From Acidimicrobiia bacterium (lineage in GTDB: Bacteria > Actinomycetota > Acidimicrobiia > Acidimicrobiales > Poriferisodalaceae): a stretch of 49,331 nucleotides of DNA. Of the stretch, positions 29,657-37,564 are shown in pieces. The stretch spans positions 1 to 49,331 of the forward strand of contig JAJDVQ010000057.1 in assembly GCA_022826045.1 (NCBI GenBank). Reading direction: 5' to 3'. The translations under genes and the position numbers were made by a program. Each line of letters begins with the position of its first letter. Positions within the stretch are counted from its first letter, which is position 1. The notes below the pieces were generated by a model that saw nothing but the letters and a program-made list of their open reading frames with translations, searched no databases and was not told the origin of the DNA.

Positions 29657-30661
29657 ATGAGCGTGCGCGTGGGCGTCAACGGTTTCGGCCGGATCGGGCG
29701 CAACTTCTATCGGGCGGCCGACCGCCCTGGCAGCGACATCGAGATCGTGGCGGTCAACGACTTGGGCGACACCGCCACGATGGCCCACTTGCTCAAGTAC
29801 GACTCGGTGCTCGGCAACCTGCCGCACGACATCGCCGCCACCGACGGCGGCATCTCGATCGACGGCGCGGTGCTGCCGGTGCTGTCCGAGCGCAACCCTG
29901 CCGACCTGCCTTGGGCCGACTACGGCGTCGACGTGGTGGTGGAATCCACCGGCATCTTCACCTCCCGCGACAAGGCGGCGATGCACCTCGACGCCGGTGC
30001 GCCGCTCGTGATCGTCTCCGCTCCGGCATCGGGTGCGGATGCCACGTTCGTCGTCGGCGTGAACGACGCCGATTTCGACCCCGACAACCATAAGGTCGTC
30101 TCGAACGCGAGCTGCACCACGAACTGCTTCGTGCCGATGGTGCAGGTGCTGGACCAGGCATTCGGCGTTCAGCAGGGGCTGATGACCACCATCCACGCCT
30201 ACACCGGCGACCAGTCGCTGGTGGACGGCCCTCATGGCGACCTGCGCCGTGCCCGGGCCGCGGCCGTCAACATCATCCCCACCTCGACCGGCGCGGCGCG
30301 GGCGACCGGGCTGGTGCTGCAGGCCATGGCCGGCAAGCTCGACGGCACGTCGCTGCGTGTGCCGATCCCCGATGGCTCCATCACCGACTTCACCGCCGTG
30401 CTGGATGCAAGCCCCAGCACCGACGAGGTCAACGCAGCCTTCGCCCAGGCGGCCGCCGACGGGCCGCTGGCGGGCGTGCTCGACTACTCCACCGATCCGC
30501 TGGTGAGCGCGGACATCGTCGGCAATCCGGCGAGCTGCGTGTTCGACGCCGGGCTGACGATGGTGATGGGCAACATGGTGAAGGTCCTCGGCTGGTACGA
30601 CAATGAGTGGGGCTACTCGAACCGGCTCGTCGACCTCGTGGGCATCGCCTGCAATCGATGA
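29657..30661 (+). CDS. gap: Glyceraldehyde-3-phosphate dehydrogenase
   Basis: A 334-residue glycolytic enzyme oxidising glyceraldehyde 3-phosphate to 1,3-bisphosphoglycerate. The NAD-binding start is VGVNGFGRIGRNFYR, the catalytic nucleophile is Cys153 in SNASCTTNCF, and the C-terminal domain ends WYDNEWGYSNRLVDLV. It is the first gene of a gap-pgk-tpiA operon; its stop overlaps the pgk start (ATGA). Confidence 0.97.
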   Translation: MSVRVGVNGFGRIGRNFYRAADRPGSDIEIVAVNDLGDTATMAHLLKYDSVLGNLPHDIAATDGGISIDGAVLPVLSERNPADLPWADYGVDVVVESTGIFTSRDKAAMHLDAGAPLVIVSAPASGADATFVVGVNDADFDPDNHKVVSNASCTTNCFVPMVQVLDQAFGVQQGLMTTIHAYTGDQSLVDGPHGDLRRARAAAVNIIPTSTGAARATGLVLQAMAGKLDGTSLRVPIPDGSITDFTAVLDASPSTDEVNAAFAQAAADGPLAGVLDYSTDPLVSADIVGNPASCVFDAGLTMVMGNMVKVLGWYDNEWGYSNRLVDLVGIACNR

Positions 30662-31845
30662 GCCCGCAGGCGAGCGGAGGCGCCCTGCCGACGCTGGAAG
30701 ATCTCGAACAGCAGCTCGGGGGGCTCGACGCCCGCCGCATCCTGGTGCGCTGCGACTTCAACGTGCCGCTGCGCGAAGGTGCCGACGGCCGCCGTGAGAT
30801 CGCCGACGACCTGCGCATCCGTGCGGCACTGCCGACGCTGTCGTGGCTGGCCGAACGAGGTGCTGCTGTCACGGCGTGCTCGCACCTGGGCAGGCCTGCG
30901 GGAGCCCCCGACGAGCGCTTCTCGCTCGCTCCGGTGGCCGAACGGCTGGCCGCATCCGCGCCAGGCGTGGCGCTGGTGGAGAACCTTCGCTTCCATGCGG
31001 GCGAGACAGCGAACGACGCCGTGTTCGCGGATGCCCTGGTTGCGGGTGAGATCGTGGTGCGCTTCGGCAACGGGACGCAGACAGCCCCCTTCGACGGCTA
31101 CGTCAATGACGCGTTCGGTGCCAGCCACCGGGCCCACGCGTCCATCGTGGGTCTGCCGCGGCGCCTGCCGAGCGCAGCCGGCCGGCTGCTGGCCCGCGAG
31201 GTCGATGTGCTCGGCGGCTTGCGCGCCGATGCCCGGCGGCCGTTCGTGGCGGTGCTCGGGGGAGCGAAGATCAGCGACAAGCTCGGCGTCGTCGAGGCAC
31301 TCACGGGCGTTGTCGACACGCTGGTCATCGGCGGGGGCATGTGCTTCACATTCCTGGCTGCGATGGGTCACCAGGTCGGCGACTCGCTGTGCGAGCCCGA
31401 CTTCATCGAGACCTGCGGCCGGCTGCTGGAGGGCGGCACCAGGATCGTGCTGCCCGGCGACATCACCGCGCTGGATGCCGGCGGCACCGTGCGCCAGATG
31501 GGCCGCAGCCTTCCCGCTGGGTGCCGCGGCCTCGATATCGGCCCCGGCTCAGCGGCCGAGTTCGACGATGTGATCGCCGGTGCCCGAACTGTCTTCTGGA
31601 ACGGCCCGATGGGCATGTTCGAGGATGAGCGATTCGCCGCCGGCACCCGTGCAGTTGCGCAGTCGATGGCGGATTCCCGAGCGTTCGCCGTGGTCGGCGG
31701 CGGCGACAGCGCGGCAGCCGTGGCCCAATTCGGCCTGGCGCCCTACATGGATCACATCTCGACCGGGGGAGGGGCGGGACTCGAGCTGATCGAGCACGGC
31801 GACCTGCCCGGTCTCGCTGCGCTGCGAGACTCGCCGAATCGCTGA
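30658..31845 (+). CDS. pgk: Phosphoglycerate kinase
   Basis: A 395-residue kinase making ATP from 1,3-bisphosphoglycerate. RILVRCDFNVPL is near the N-terminus, the substrate region has CSHLGRPAG and VENLRFHAGE, the hinge NDAFGASHRAHAS, and the nucleotide site WNGPMGMFE and VVGGGDSAAA. The ATG at 30658 overlaps the gap stop by 4 nt and is the coupled start; an upstream in-frame ATG lies inside gap. It precedes tpiA. Confidence 0.97.
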   Translation: MSPQASGGALPTLEDLEQQLGGLDARRILVRCDFNVPLREGADGRREIADDLRIRAALPTLSWLAERGAAVTACSHLGRPAGAPDERFSLAPVAERLAASAPGVALVENLRFHAGETANDAVFADALVAGEIVVRFGNGTQTAPFDGYVNDAFGASHRAHASIVGLPRRLPSAAGRLLAREVDVLGGLRADARRPFVAVLGGAKISDKLGVVEALTGVVDTLVIGGGMCFTFLAAMGHQVGDSLCEPDFIETCGRLLEGGTRIVLPGDITALDAGGTVRQMGRSLPAGCRGLDIGPGSAAEFDDVIAGARTVFWNGPMGMFEDERFAAGTRAVAQSMADSRAFAVVGGGDSAAAVAQFGLAPYMDHISTGGGAGLELIEHGDLPGLAALRDSPNR

Positions 31846-31865
31846 GCCAGCAGGGGAGAGCGACG

Positions 31866-32633
31866 ATGAGCCGAACGCCACTGGTCTCGGGCAACTGGAA
31901 GATGCACCTCAATCACCTGGAGGCCATCCAGCTCTGCCAGAAGCTCAGCTACGAGCTGGCCTGGCACCGCTACGACCGAGTAGAGGTCAGCCTGCACCCG
32001 CCCTTCGTCGACCTGCGTTCGTGCCAGACCGTCATCGACGCCGACCGCCTCGAGTTCAAACTGGGAGCCCAGAACTGCCACGACCAGTCGCACGGCGCCT
32101 TCACCGGCGAGGTCTCGCCCGCAATGCTGGCCAAGCTGGACGTGAGCTACGTCATCGTCGGCCACAGCGAGCGCCGGGCACTGTTCGGCGAGACCGACGA
32201 ATTCATCGCCGCCAAAGCAGCAGCCGTGGCCAAGGCGGGCATGACACCCATCGTCTGCGTCGGCGAGACCATCGACGACCGGGAAGCCGGCAGGGCCGCC
32301 GAGGTAGTCACCGCCCAGATGCAGGGAAGCCTCGCCAAGCTCACCAAAGCCCATTTCGAGACCCTGGTCGTCGCCTACGAGCCCGTCTGGGCGATCGGCA
32401 CCGGCCGGAACGCGTCACCCCAAGACGCCCAAGACATGTGTGCCACCGTCCGCCAGGTAGTCGACGACATCCGCCGAGGCGCCGGCCAGCACCTTCGCAT
32501 CCAGTACGGCGGCAGCGTCAAGCCCGCCAACGCCCAAGAGCTCCTGGCCCAGCCCGACATAGACGGCGCCCTGGTAGGCGGCGCGTCGCTGGACCCAACC
32601 CAGTTCGCCCGAATAGTCCAAGCCGCCCTCTAG
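31866..32633 (+). CDS. tpiA: Triosephosphate isomerase
   Basis: A 255-residue TIM barrel that interconverts the triose phosphates. Catalytic Lys12 is in SGNWKMHL, the His in VGHSERRALFGE, the Glu in AYEPVWAIGTG, and the phosphate-binding end is IQYGGSVKPAN. The start follows AGGGGAG. In many actinobacteria secG follows tpiA; here a PHA-related cluster follows. Confidence 0.97.
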   Translation: MSRTPLVSGNWKMHLNHLEAIQLCQKLSYELAWHRYDRVEVSLHPPFVDLRSCQTVIDADRLEFKLGAQNCHDQSHGAFTGEVSPAMLAKLDVSYVIVGHSERRALFGETDEFIAAKAAAVAKAGMTPIVCVGETIDDREAGRAAEVVTAQMQGSLAKLTKAHFETLVVAYEPVWAIGTGRNASPQDAQDMCATVRQVVDDIRRGAGQHLRIQYGGSVKPANAQELLAQPDIDGALVGGASLDPTQFARIVQAAL

Positions 32634-32634
32634 C

Positions 32635-32669
32635 AACAAGTTGCAAGTTGTTCCCGAAATGGGTACTAT
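32635..32669 (+). promoter_or_regulatory. Promoter with an overlapping palindromic operator upstream of the phasin-like gene
   Basis: AACAAGTTGCAAGTTGTT (32635-32652) is an 18-bp palindrome with one mismatched pair. Its centre TTGCAA (32641-32646) is also a -35 candidate with TACTAT (32664-32669) 17 bp downstream, so a bound repressor would block RNA polymerase. The XRE regulator encoded two genes on is the natural candidate. The core is similar to the TTTGCAAA sites I associate with RamB/PrpR-type actinobacterial XRE regulators. Confidence 0.55.
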
Positions 32670-32729
32670 TTCTAACAGCGTCGGCGACCCCCTCCGGCGC
32701 GTCCCCCTCTGAGTACCGGAGCAAGCCAA

Positions 32730-33008
32730 ATGGCCGTTCTCGATTCCATCCGCGAAGTCCAGGATCGCACCCTCGAACAGATGAAGACTGCCCAGGAGCA
32801 GTTCGTCTCGATGAACGAGCGTGTCGCCGAAGCATGGCTCGCCGCCGTGCCCGCAGTCGCCGGTCCGTTCGCGGAGTACCTGCCCAAGCCGACCGAGATG
32901 ATCGACACCTACTTCGGCTTCCTGGGCCGGGTTCACGAGGCCAACAAGGACTGCGCCGCTCGCATCGCTGCGGCGTGGGAGCGGGCCAGCGAGGACGCCC
33001 AGGCCTGA
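32730..33008 (+). CDS. Phasin-like small protein
   Basis: A 92-residue, probably all-helical amphipathic protein (REVQDRTLEQMKTAQEQFVSMNERVAEAW) with no signal peptide and no cysteine apart from one in a helix. Its size, heptad-like pattern and position near a PHA synthase suggest a phasin that coats PHA granules, but I cannot place it in a named family. Its stop overlaps the next start (TGATG), tying it to the XRE regulator. It has its own promoter with an operator. Confidence 0.55.
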   Translation: MAVLDSIREVQDRTLEQMKTAQEQFVSMNERVAEAWLAAVPAVAGPFAEYLPKPTEMIDTYFGFLGRVHEANKDCAARIAAAWERASEDAQA

Positions 33009-33397
33009 TGGCCGCTTCCGGCGCTGACGCTGCAGACGCGGACGATCAGCGGTCGGCACATCCATTTCCGGGCTTCGACCAGCTCGGCGACTTCATCCGG
33101 GCTCAGCGTGAGCTGATGGAGTTGAGCCAGCGCCAGCTGGCCAAGATGGCGCGCCTGTCCAATCCGTACCTCAGTCAGATCGAGCGGGGGCTGCACGAGC
33201 CGTCCGTCCGGGTGCTCAAGGCACTGGCCGAGGCGCTGAACGTGCGGGCTGCCACCTTGCTGTCGTATGCGGGCCTGATGGACCGCGAGGACGTGCCCAC
33301 CGTCGTCGAGGCGATCCAAGCCGATCCCAATCTCACCGACGAGCAGAAGGCTGCCCTGCTGGGCGTGTACCGCAGCTTCGGCACCGGCGAATCCTGA
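33008..33397 (+). CDS. XRE-family transcriptional regulator
   Basis: A 129-residue DNA-binding protein. A Cro/CI helix-turn-helix spans about residues 32-88: LGDFIRAQRELMELSQRQLAKMARLSNPYLSQIERG, then LKALAEALNV. A short acidic C-terminal helix follows, with no ligand domain visible. The ATG at 33008 overlaps the stop of the phasin-like gene and is preferred over the long spurious frame upstream. The overlap and the palindrome before the pair suggest autoregulation of granule-protein expression, in the way PhaR represses phasin genes elsewhere; that is inference. Confidence 0.82.
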   Translation: MAASGADAADADDQRSAHPFPGFDQLGDFIRAQRELMELSQRQLAKMARLSNPYLSQIERGLHEPSVRVLKALAEALNVRAATLLSYAGLMDREDVPTVVEAIQADPNLTDEQKAALLGVYRSFGTGES

Positions 33398-33402
33398 GCA
33401 CC

Positions 33403-35016
33403 GTGACCACAGCGATCCGTTCCCACGGCAGGTTCGAAGCCGGCGACCACCTGTGGAACGTGGCCCTGCGCATGGGGGCTGCCGACGTTGCGCTGAACAC
33501 CGCGCGGTGGTGGGCATCGATCAGGTGGGGAGCGGGCAGCGCCGCCGCGGTGACAGCCGCTGCGCTGCGGTTCGGCGGCCGCACGGCGATCGTCGACGAT
33601 GTCGGCGCCCTCGACTACCGCACGCTCGACCGTGCCGCGACGAGCGTGGGAGCGAGGCTGCGAGCCGCGGCTACGAGGCCCGACGGCAGCCTCGGAGCGG
33701 TCGGCATCCTGTGCCGCAATCACCGCTGGTTCGTGACGGCCCTCGTCGCCGCAGAACGCGCCGGCTGCGACATGGTGTTGCTGTCGACCGCGCTGCCGGC
33801 CTCGAATCTCGCCGAGGTGTGTGCCCGCGACGGCATCGCGGCCATCGTCGCCGACGACGAGTTCGCTGACGTCATCGAGCAGGCAGGCACTTCGGCCGCC
33901 GTCTTCGCGGCGGACGGCGACGGCAAGAACTCCATGTCCCGCATCGCGGCCGAGGGCCTGCCGTGCTCGCCGCCGACGCGGCGACCCAAGCTCGTGCTGC
34001 TCACCTCGGGCACCACCGGCGCGCCCAAGAGCGCTGTCCGGCCGCTGAAGACGACTCGCGTCGGCGGGACCGGCATGCTGCGGCGAGTTCCCTATCGCCT
34101 CGGCGATCGCTGTTTCGTCGCTTCGCCGCTGTTCCACGCATGGGGTCTCAGCCAGCTCGTCGTCGGCCTGGCTGCCGCCAGCACGATCGAGATGCGCCAG
34201 CGCTTCGACGCCGAGGAAGTTGTCCGGCTGATGTGCGAGCGGCGGTACGACGCGCTCGTGGTGGTGCCCTTGATGCTGCGTCGCATGCTCGATCTGCCGA
34301 TCGAACCATCCCAGATGCAGCAACCCCGCATGGTGCTCAGCAGCGGCAACGTGCTCTCAGGCGATCTGGCCCGGGAGTGGATGGACCGTTACGGCGACTG
34401 CCTCTACAACATCTACGGCTCGACGGAGACCGCCATCGGCACCATTGCCGACCCCGCCGATCTGCGGGCTGCTCCCGGCACTGTGGGTCGGCCGCCTGAC
34501 GGCGTCATGCTCACGATTCTCGACGACGACGGGATGCCGGCGCCGCGGGGCACCTTCGGCTGGGTGCACCTCGCCAGCACAGCGCAGTTCCTCGGCTACA
34601 CCGACGGCAGCGACGGTGAACGCGCGGGCACGCTCATGGCCACCGGCGACATCGGCAGTCTCGATGCCGACGGTCGGCTGCACATCTCGGGCCGTGCCAA
34701 CGACATGATCGTGACCGGCGGCGAGAACGTCTTCCCCTCCGGTGTGGAAGAGGTGCTGGGCCGCCATCCTGGCGTCGAGGTGGCGGCCGTGGTGGGCGTG
34801 GACGACCCCGAGTTCGGTCAGCGCGTCGCCGCGTTTGTCGTCGTGCGCCCTCGTCGCCGGGTCGATCCGGACGAATTGCGTTCGTGGGTCGCTGAGCGGC
34901 TGCCGAGTTTCATGGTTCCCCGCGACATCCACTTCGTGGATGCGCTGCCGATGACGACGACCGGCAAGGTCGTGCGGCACCGGCTGGCCGTGCTGGGACA
35001 GCCGGATCGTGTCTAG
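33403..35016 (+). CDS. Acyl-CoA synthetase (AMP-forming)
   Basis: A 537-residue ANL-superfamily ligase that activates a carboxylic acid with ATP and CoA. The P-loop-like motif is LVLLTSGTTGAPKSA. The A5 motif is NIYGSTETAIG, the A7/A8 hinge GDIGSLDADGRLHISGRANDMIVTGGENV, and the catalytic C-terminal Lys is in MTTTGKVVRHRL. Similarity is to mycobacterial FadD-type medium/long-chain ligases; the substrate is unknown. The GTG at 33403 is 5 nt after the XRE stop, so it may share the phasin transcript and feed acyl-CoA into PHA or lipid synthesis. Confidence 0.88.
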   Translation: MTTAIRSHGRFEAGDHLWNVALRMGAADVALNTARWWASIRWGAGSAAAVTAAALRFGGRTAIVDDVGALDYRTLDRAATSVGARLRAAATRPDGSLGAVGILCRNHRWFVTALVAAERAGCDMVLLSTALPASNLAEVCARDGIAAIVADDEFADVIEQAGTSAAVFAADGDGKNSMSRIAAEGLPCSPPTRRPKLVLLTSGTTGAPKSAVRPLKTTRVGGTGMLRRVPYRLGDRCFVASPLFHAWGLSQLVVGLAAASTIEMRQRFDAEEVVRLMCERRYDALVVVPLMLRRMLDLPIEPSQMQQPRMVLSSGNVLSGDLAREWMDRYGDCLYNIYGSTETAIGTIADPADLRAAPGTVGRPPDGVMLTILDDDGMPAPRGTFGWVHLASTAQFLGYTDGSDGERAGTLMATGDIGSLDADGRLHISGRANDMIVTGGENVFPSGVEEVLGRHPGVEVAAVVGVDDPEFGQRVAAFVVVRPRRRVDPDELRSWVAERLPSFMVPRDIHFVDALPMTTTGKVVRHRLAVLGQPDRV

Positions 35017-35040
35017 CAGCGCTCAGCGCGCGAGATGTGC

Positions 35041-36270
35041 TCAGCGCGGCGGCGACGCCGGCTGGCGGCCGAACGTCTCGAGCGCTGCCTGATCGACATA
35101 GCGGGTGACGTCGCGCTCGAAGGGGTAGGACAGGTGCGAGCCCTGGTACCACAGCATGTCGGGACGCTCCCAGTGCTCCCACAGCGTCTTGATGTTGCCG
35201 GGGCGCACCCAGCGGTCGAGCAGTCCGGCATAGATGTAGCGGCGCTCGCGGGGCACCAGGCACGGCAGCGACAGCGGCGACACCACCGAGAGGATCTGCT
35301 CGTACGGCTCCCACGACAGTCCCCACTGCTCGTAGAACGGGGGCAGCAGCGGTTCGACCTGCCGGCGGGTGCCGCGCGCCAGGTCGCTCTCGGGGACCCC
35401 GGCGATCACCGCCGCCAAGTCGTCTTCGAGCGCGGCGGTCATGGCTGCCATGTAGCCGCCCAGCGAGACGCCTGAGACCGCGACGGCAGGCGCTTCGTGC
35501 TGGTCGCGCACCCAGCCGATCACCCGGCGGATGTCCCACGCACCCTGCGCCACGGTGAACACGGTGTTCATGGCACCGGCGTGGATGACTCGCGAGCCGC
35601 TCATGCCGATGGCCCGGGGGCCGTGCAGCGGGAGCACGACGGCGATCACGTTGAGCCCCCAGCGCCGGTGGAGGCGGTGCGCGTACAGCATCCACATGTC
35701 CAGCTCGGCCTCGCCGGTGCGGTAGCCGTTGACGGCCACCACCCACGGGCGGGGCCGGTCGGCGTGCTGCAGCATCCACGCGTGGGTGGTGCGAACCGGC
35801 CGGTAGTTCATCCAGCGGTCGCGGCCGGGCTCGCCGGGCCACGGCTCGAACTCGCTGCGGAAGCGGACGTGCCAGAAGTCGGCGTCGCCGGCAGAGGTGG
35901 CGCGCACGTCCACGCCGGAGTCGAGCGGTGGGGGAGTGCGGTGGTAGGCGGCGGGGTCGTCCAGCCAGCCGCAGTCCGCATAGAGCCGGTGGGCTTCGGC
36001 CAGCTCCGAGCGCAGCCGCTGCCGGAACGGGCCGTCGGGGATCCGCATGCGGGCCGTCGCCAGCTCGAACTGCAGCGCCCACTCGTCGATCATCCACTTC
36101 CACGCGGCGGAGGGTGTCTGGCGCACCGCGGGCAGGTCGTCCTCGTTGTGTCCCCGGATCCACTCGGCTACCGACCCCGCCGCCCGGCAGCCGACGCGCA
36201 GCGGCGACCTCGGCCTGCGGCCCTCCGGCGGGCGGCTGCCTGCTTGAGCGTCGGTGGGAGCGGCGGCCAT
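35041..36270 (-). CDS. Alpha/beta hydrolase family protein
   Basis: A 409-residue protein with an alpha/beta-hydrolase core from ~residue 150. It has an HG-like oxyanion region (LPLHGPRAIG), the nucleophile elbow VSGVSLGGYMAAM and a C-terminal His in QGSHLSYPF. The N-terminal ~140 residues are Arg/Trp-rich and not recognised. The layout resembles ABHD18-like hydrolases. Its place in a PHA/lipid cluster suggests an esterase or thioesterase, but no substrate can be named. It is followed leftward by the acyl-CoA synthetase on the opposite strand and starts 30 bp after the MarR gene, so those two may be co-transcribed. Confidence 0.75.
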   Translation of the reverse strand: MAAAPTDAQAGSRPPEGRRPRSPLRVGCRAAGSVAEWIRGHNEDDLPAVRQTPSAAWKWMIDEWALQFELATARMRIPDGPFRQRLRSELAEAHRLYADCGWLDDPAAYHRTPPPLDSGVDVRATSAGDADFWHVRFRSEFEPWPGEPGRDRWMNYRPVRTTHAWMLQHADRPRPWVVAVNGYRTGEAELDMWMLYAHRLHRRWGLNVIAVVLPLHGPRAIGMSGSRVIHAGAMNTVFTVAQGAWDIRRVIGWVRDQHEAPAVAVSGVSLGGYMAAMTAALEDDLAAVIAGVPESDLARGTRRQVEPLLPPFYEQWGLSWEPYEQILSVVSPLSLPCLVPRERRYIYAGLLDRWVRPGNIKTLWEHWERPDMLWYQGSHLSYPFERDVTRYVDQAALETFGRQPASPPR

Positions 36271-36300
36271 TCGGTGTGAGGTCTCCTGGGAGAGCGGGCG

Positions 36301-36909
36301 CTACAGCGCCCGGGCGTCGAGCCGTGCGAGCGCGGCGTCGGTCGACACGAGCATGCGTTCGAGCAAGTCTGCAAGCACCTCACGCTCGCCGGTGTCGAAG
36401 ACGGTGAAGATCTCCTCGTAGATGCGGTAGGCGCGGTCCACGAAGTACTGGTGGCGGGCTGCACCGAGGTCGGTCAGCTCGACTAGCACCTCCCGGTGGT
36501 CGCGTTCGGCTCGTTGCTTGTAGACGAGTCCGTCCGTCTCGAGCCTGGTGACCGCACGGGTGACGGTGCTGGGCTCCACGTCCATGATGTCGGCGAGCGT
36601 GCGGATGGTTGCGGGCCCGTTGCCGGCGACGGCGTCGAGCGCACGGAATTGGCCCGGCTCGATGGACTGCGATCCGCCGCCGAGGACGTGGCGGCGCAGA
36701 CGTTCGACGGTGGGCCCCAGTCGAGCCGCGCGCCACAGCGCGGCGACCTTGTGATCGAGGTCCCAGTCGTCACCCCAATCGGTGGACGTGGGATCGCTGT
36801 GAGGTCGCGCGTCACGAACACGAGGCAGTCCGAGCGTGCGGCGAGTGCCGCTGTCAAGGGACTGCGCTGGGTCTCCCGCACCCTGCTGGTCCAGATCGAT
36901 CATGTTCAT
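36301..36909 (-). CDS. MarR-family transcriptional regulator
   Basis: A 202-residue winged-helix regulator. The DNA-binding domain is FRALDAVAGNGPATIRTLADIMDVEPSTVTRAVTRLETDGLV, with the wing RAERDHREVLVELT, followed by dimerisation helices. The N-terminal ~65 residues are an unrecognised extension. On the minus strand TAGGCT lies 13 nt before the ATG at 36909, a probable -10. It is divergent from the PHA synthase genes, with a palindromic operator between them, so regulation of PHA synthesis and of itself is likely. Confidence 0.87.
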   Translation of the reverse strand: MNMIDLDQQGAGDPAQSLDSGTRRTLGLPRVRDARPHSDPTSTDWGDDWDLDHKVAALWRAARLGPTVERLRRHVLGGGSQSIEPGQFRALDAVAGNGPATIRTLADIMDVEPSTVTRAVTRLETDGLVYKQRAERDHREVLVELTDLGAARHQYFVDRAYRIYEEIFTVFDTGEREVLADLLERMLVSTDAALARLDARAL

Positions 36910-36997
36910 CGGCTGTCTTCATAGCCTAGCCGATCCGCCCGCCTGCCGCCCGCAGGTCATTGCAGCGTGTCACACAATTTTTCTAGGCGAAACTGTC

Positions 36998-37044
36998 TTG
37001 TTTCAGGGCGTTAACCTCTATATGATTGCATAGCGTCATGCAAT
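36998..37044 (+). promoter_or_regulatory. phaE-phaC promoter and palindromic operator
   Basis: TTGTTT (36998-37003) and TATGAT (37021-37026) are spaced by 17 bp, a strong sigma-70-type promoter in an AT-rich gap. ATTGCAT-N6-ATGCAAT (37025-37044) is a perfect 7-bp inverted repeat just at the -10/+1, with the size and TTG...CAA ends typical of MarR sites. The divergent MarR gene is the likely regulator. The leader to the phaE-like start is about 130 nt. Confidence 0.65.
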
Positions 37045-37161
37045 TGAATGGCGGAGGAGCCTGTCTCGCCAGCGGTTCAATTCGCACCGGCAGGCGTCTC
37101 GTGCGCCGCCGGACCCCGTGACAGCAACCCGGACACCCCCCTTATTCCGGAGGAGATACAC

Positions 37162-37536
37162 ATGGCCAAGCAATGGCGTGAGATCTACAACGAATGGGAG
37201 AAGGCCGTGGCGCCCGGACTCGAGCAGTTCGCAGCCTCGGACGGCTTCCGCGACTTCATGGCGGCGAGCGCCAAGGTCACCAGCGCGCTGACCGCCGAAT
37301 TCGAGCGTGCCAGCCGGCGGTGGCTGCACTTCTGGAACCTGCCTGCGGCCACTGATGTGCGCAAGCTGCGCCAGCAGGTCGCTGCGGTTGATCGGGAGCT
37401 GAAGGGCCTGAAGAACCTCGTCTTCGAGGTGGCCGCCGTTGCTCCCGCCGGCGACGAGCCGGCCACGAACGGCTCGGCACAGCCGGCTCGGAAGTCGGCT
37501 GCCAAGAAGCCTGCCGCCGCCGTCGAAGTTTCCTGA
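37162..37536 (+). CDS. Short PhaE/PhaR-like PHA synthase subunit
   Basis: A 124-residue helical protein. The block WNLPAATDVRKLRQQVAAVDRELKGL matches the conserved end of PhaE/PhaR subunits (LPT-x-x-D/E-V then a coiled coil). The C-terminal tail is Ala/Lys-rich (ARKSAAKKPAAA). Class III PhaE is usually ~350 residues and class IV PhaR ~200, so this is a minimal form. The ATG at 37162 has a strong CGGAGGAG before it; the longer frame from 37048 is not needed. It sits 28 bp before phaC and is probably its obligate partner. Confidence 0.7.
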   Translation: MAKQWREIYNEWEKAVAPGLEQFAASDGFRDFMAASAKVTSALTAEFERASRRWLHFWNLPAATDVRKLRQQVAAVDRELKGLKNLVFEVAAVAPAGDEPATNGSAQPARKSAAKKPAAAVEVS

Positions 37537-37564
37537 TCTACCCCCTCTCACTGAAGTAGCATCC

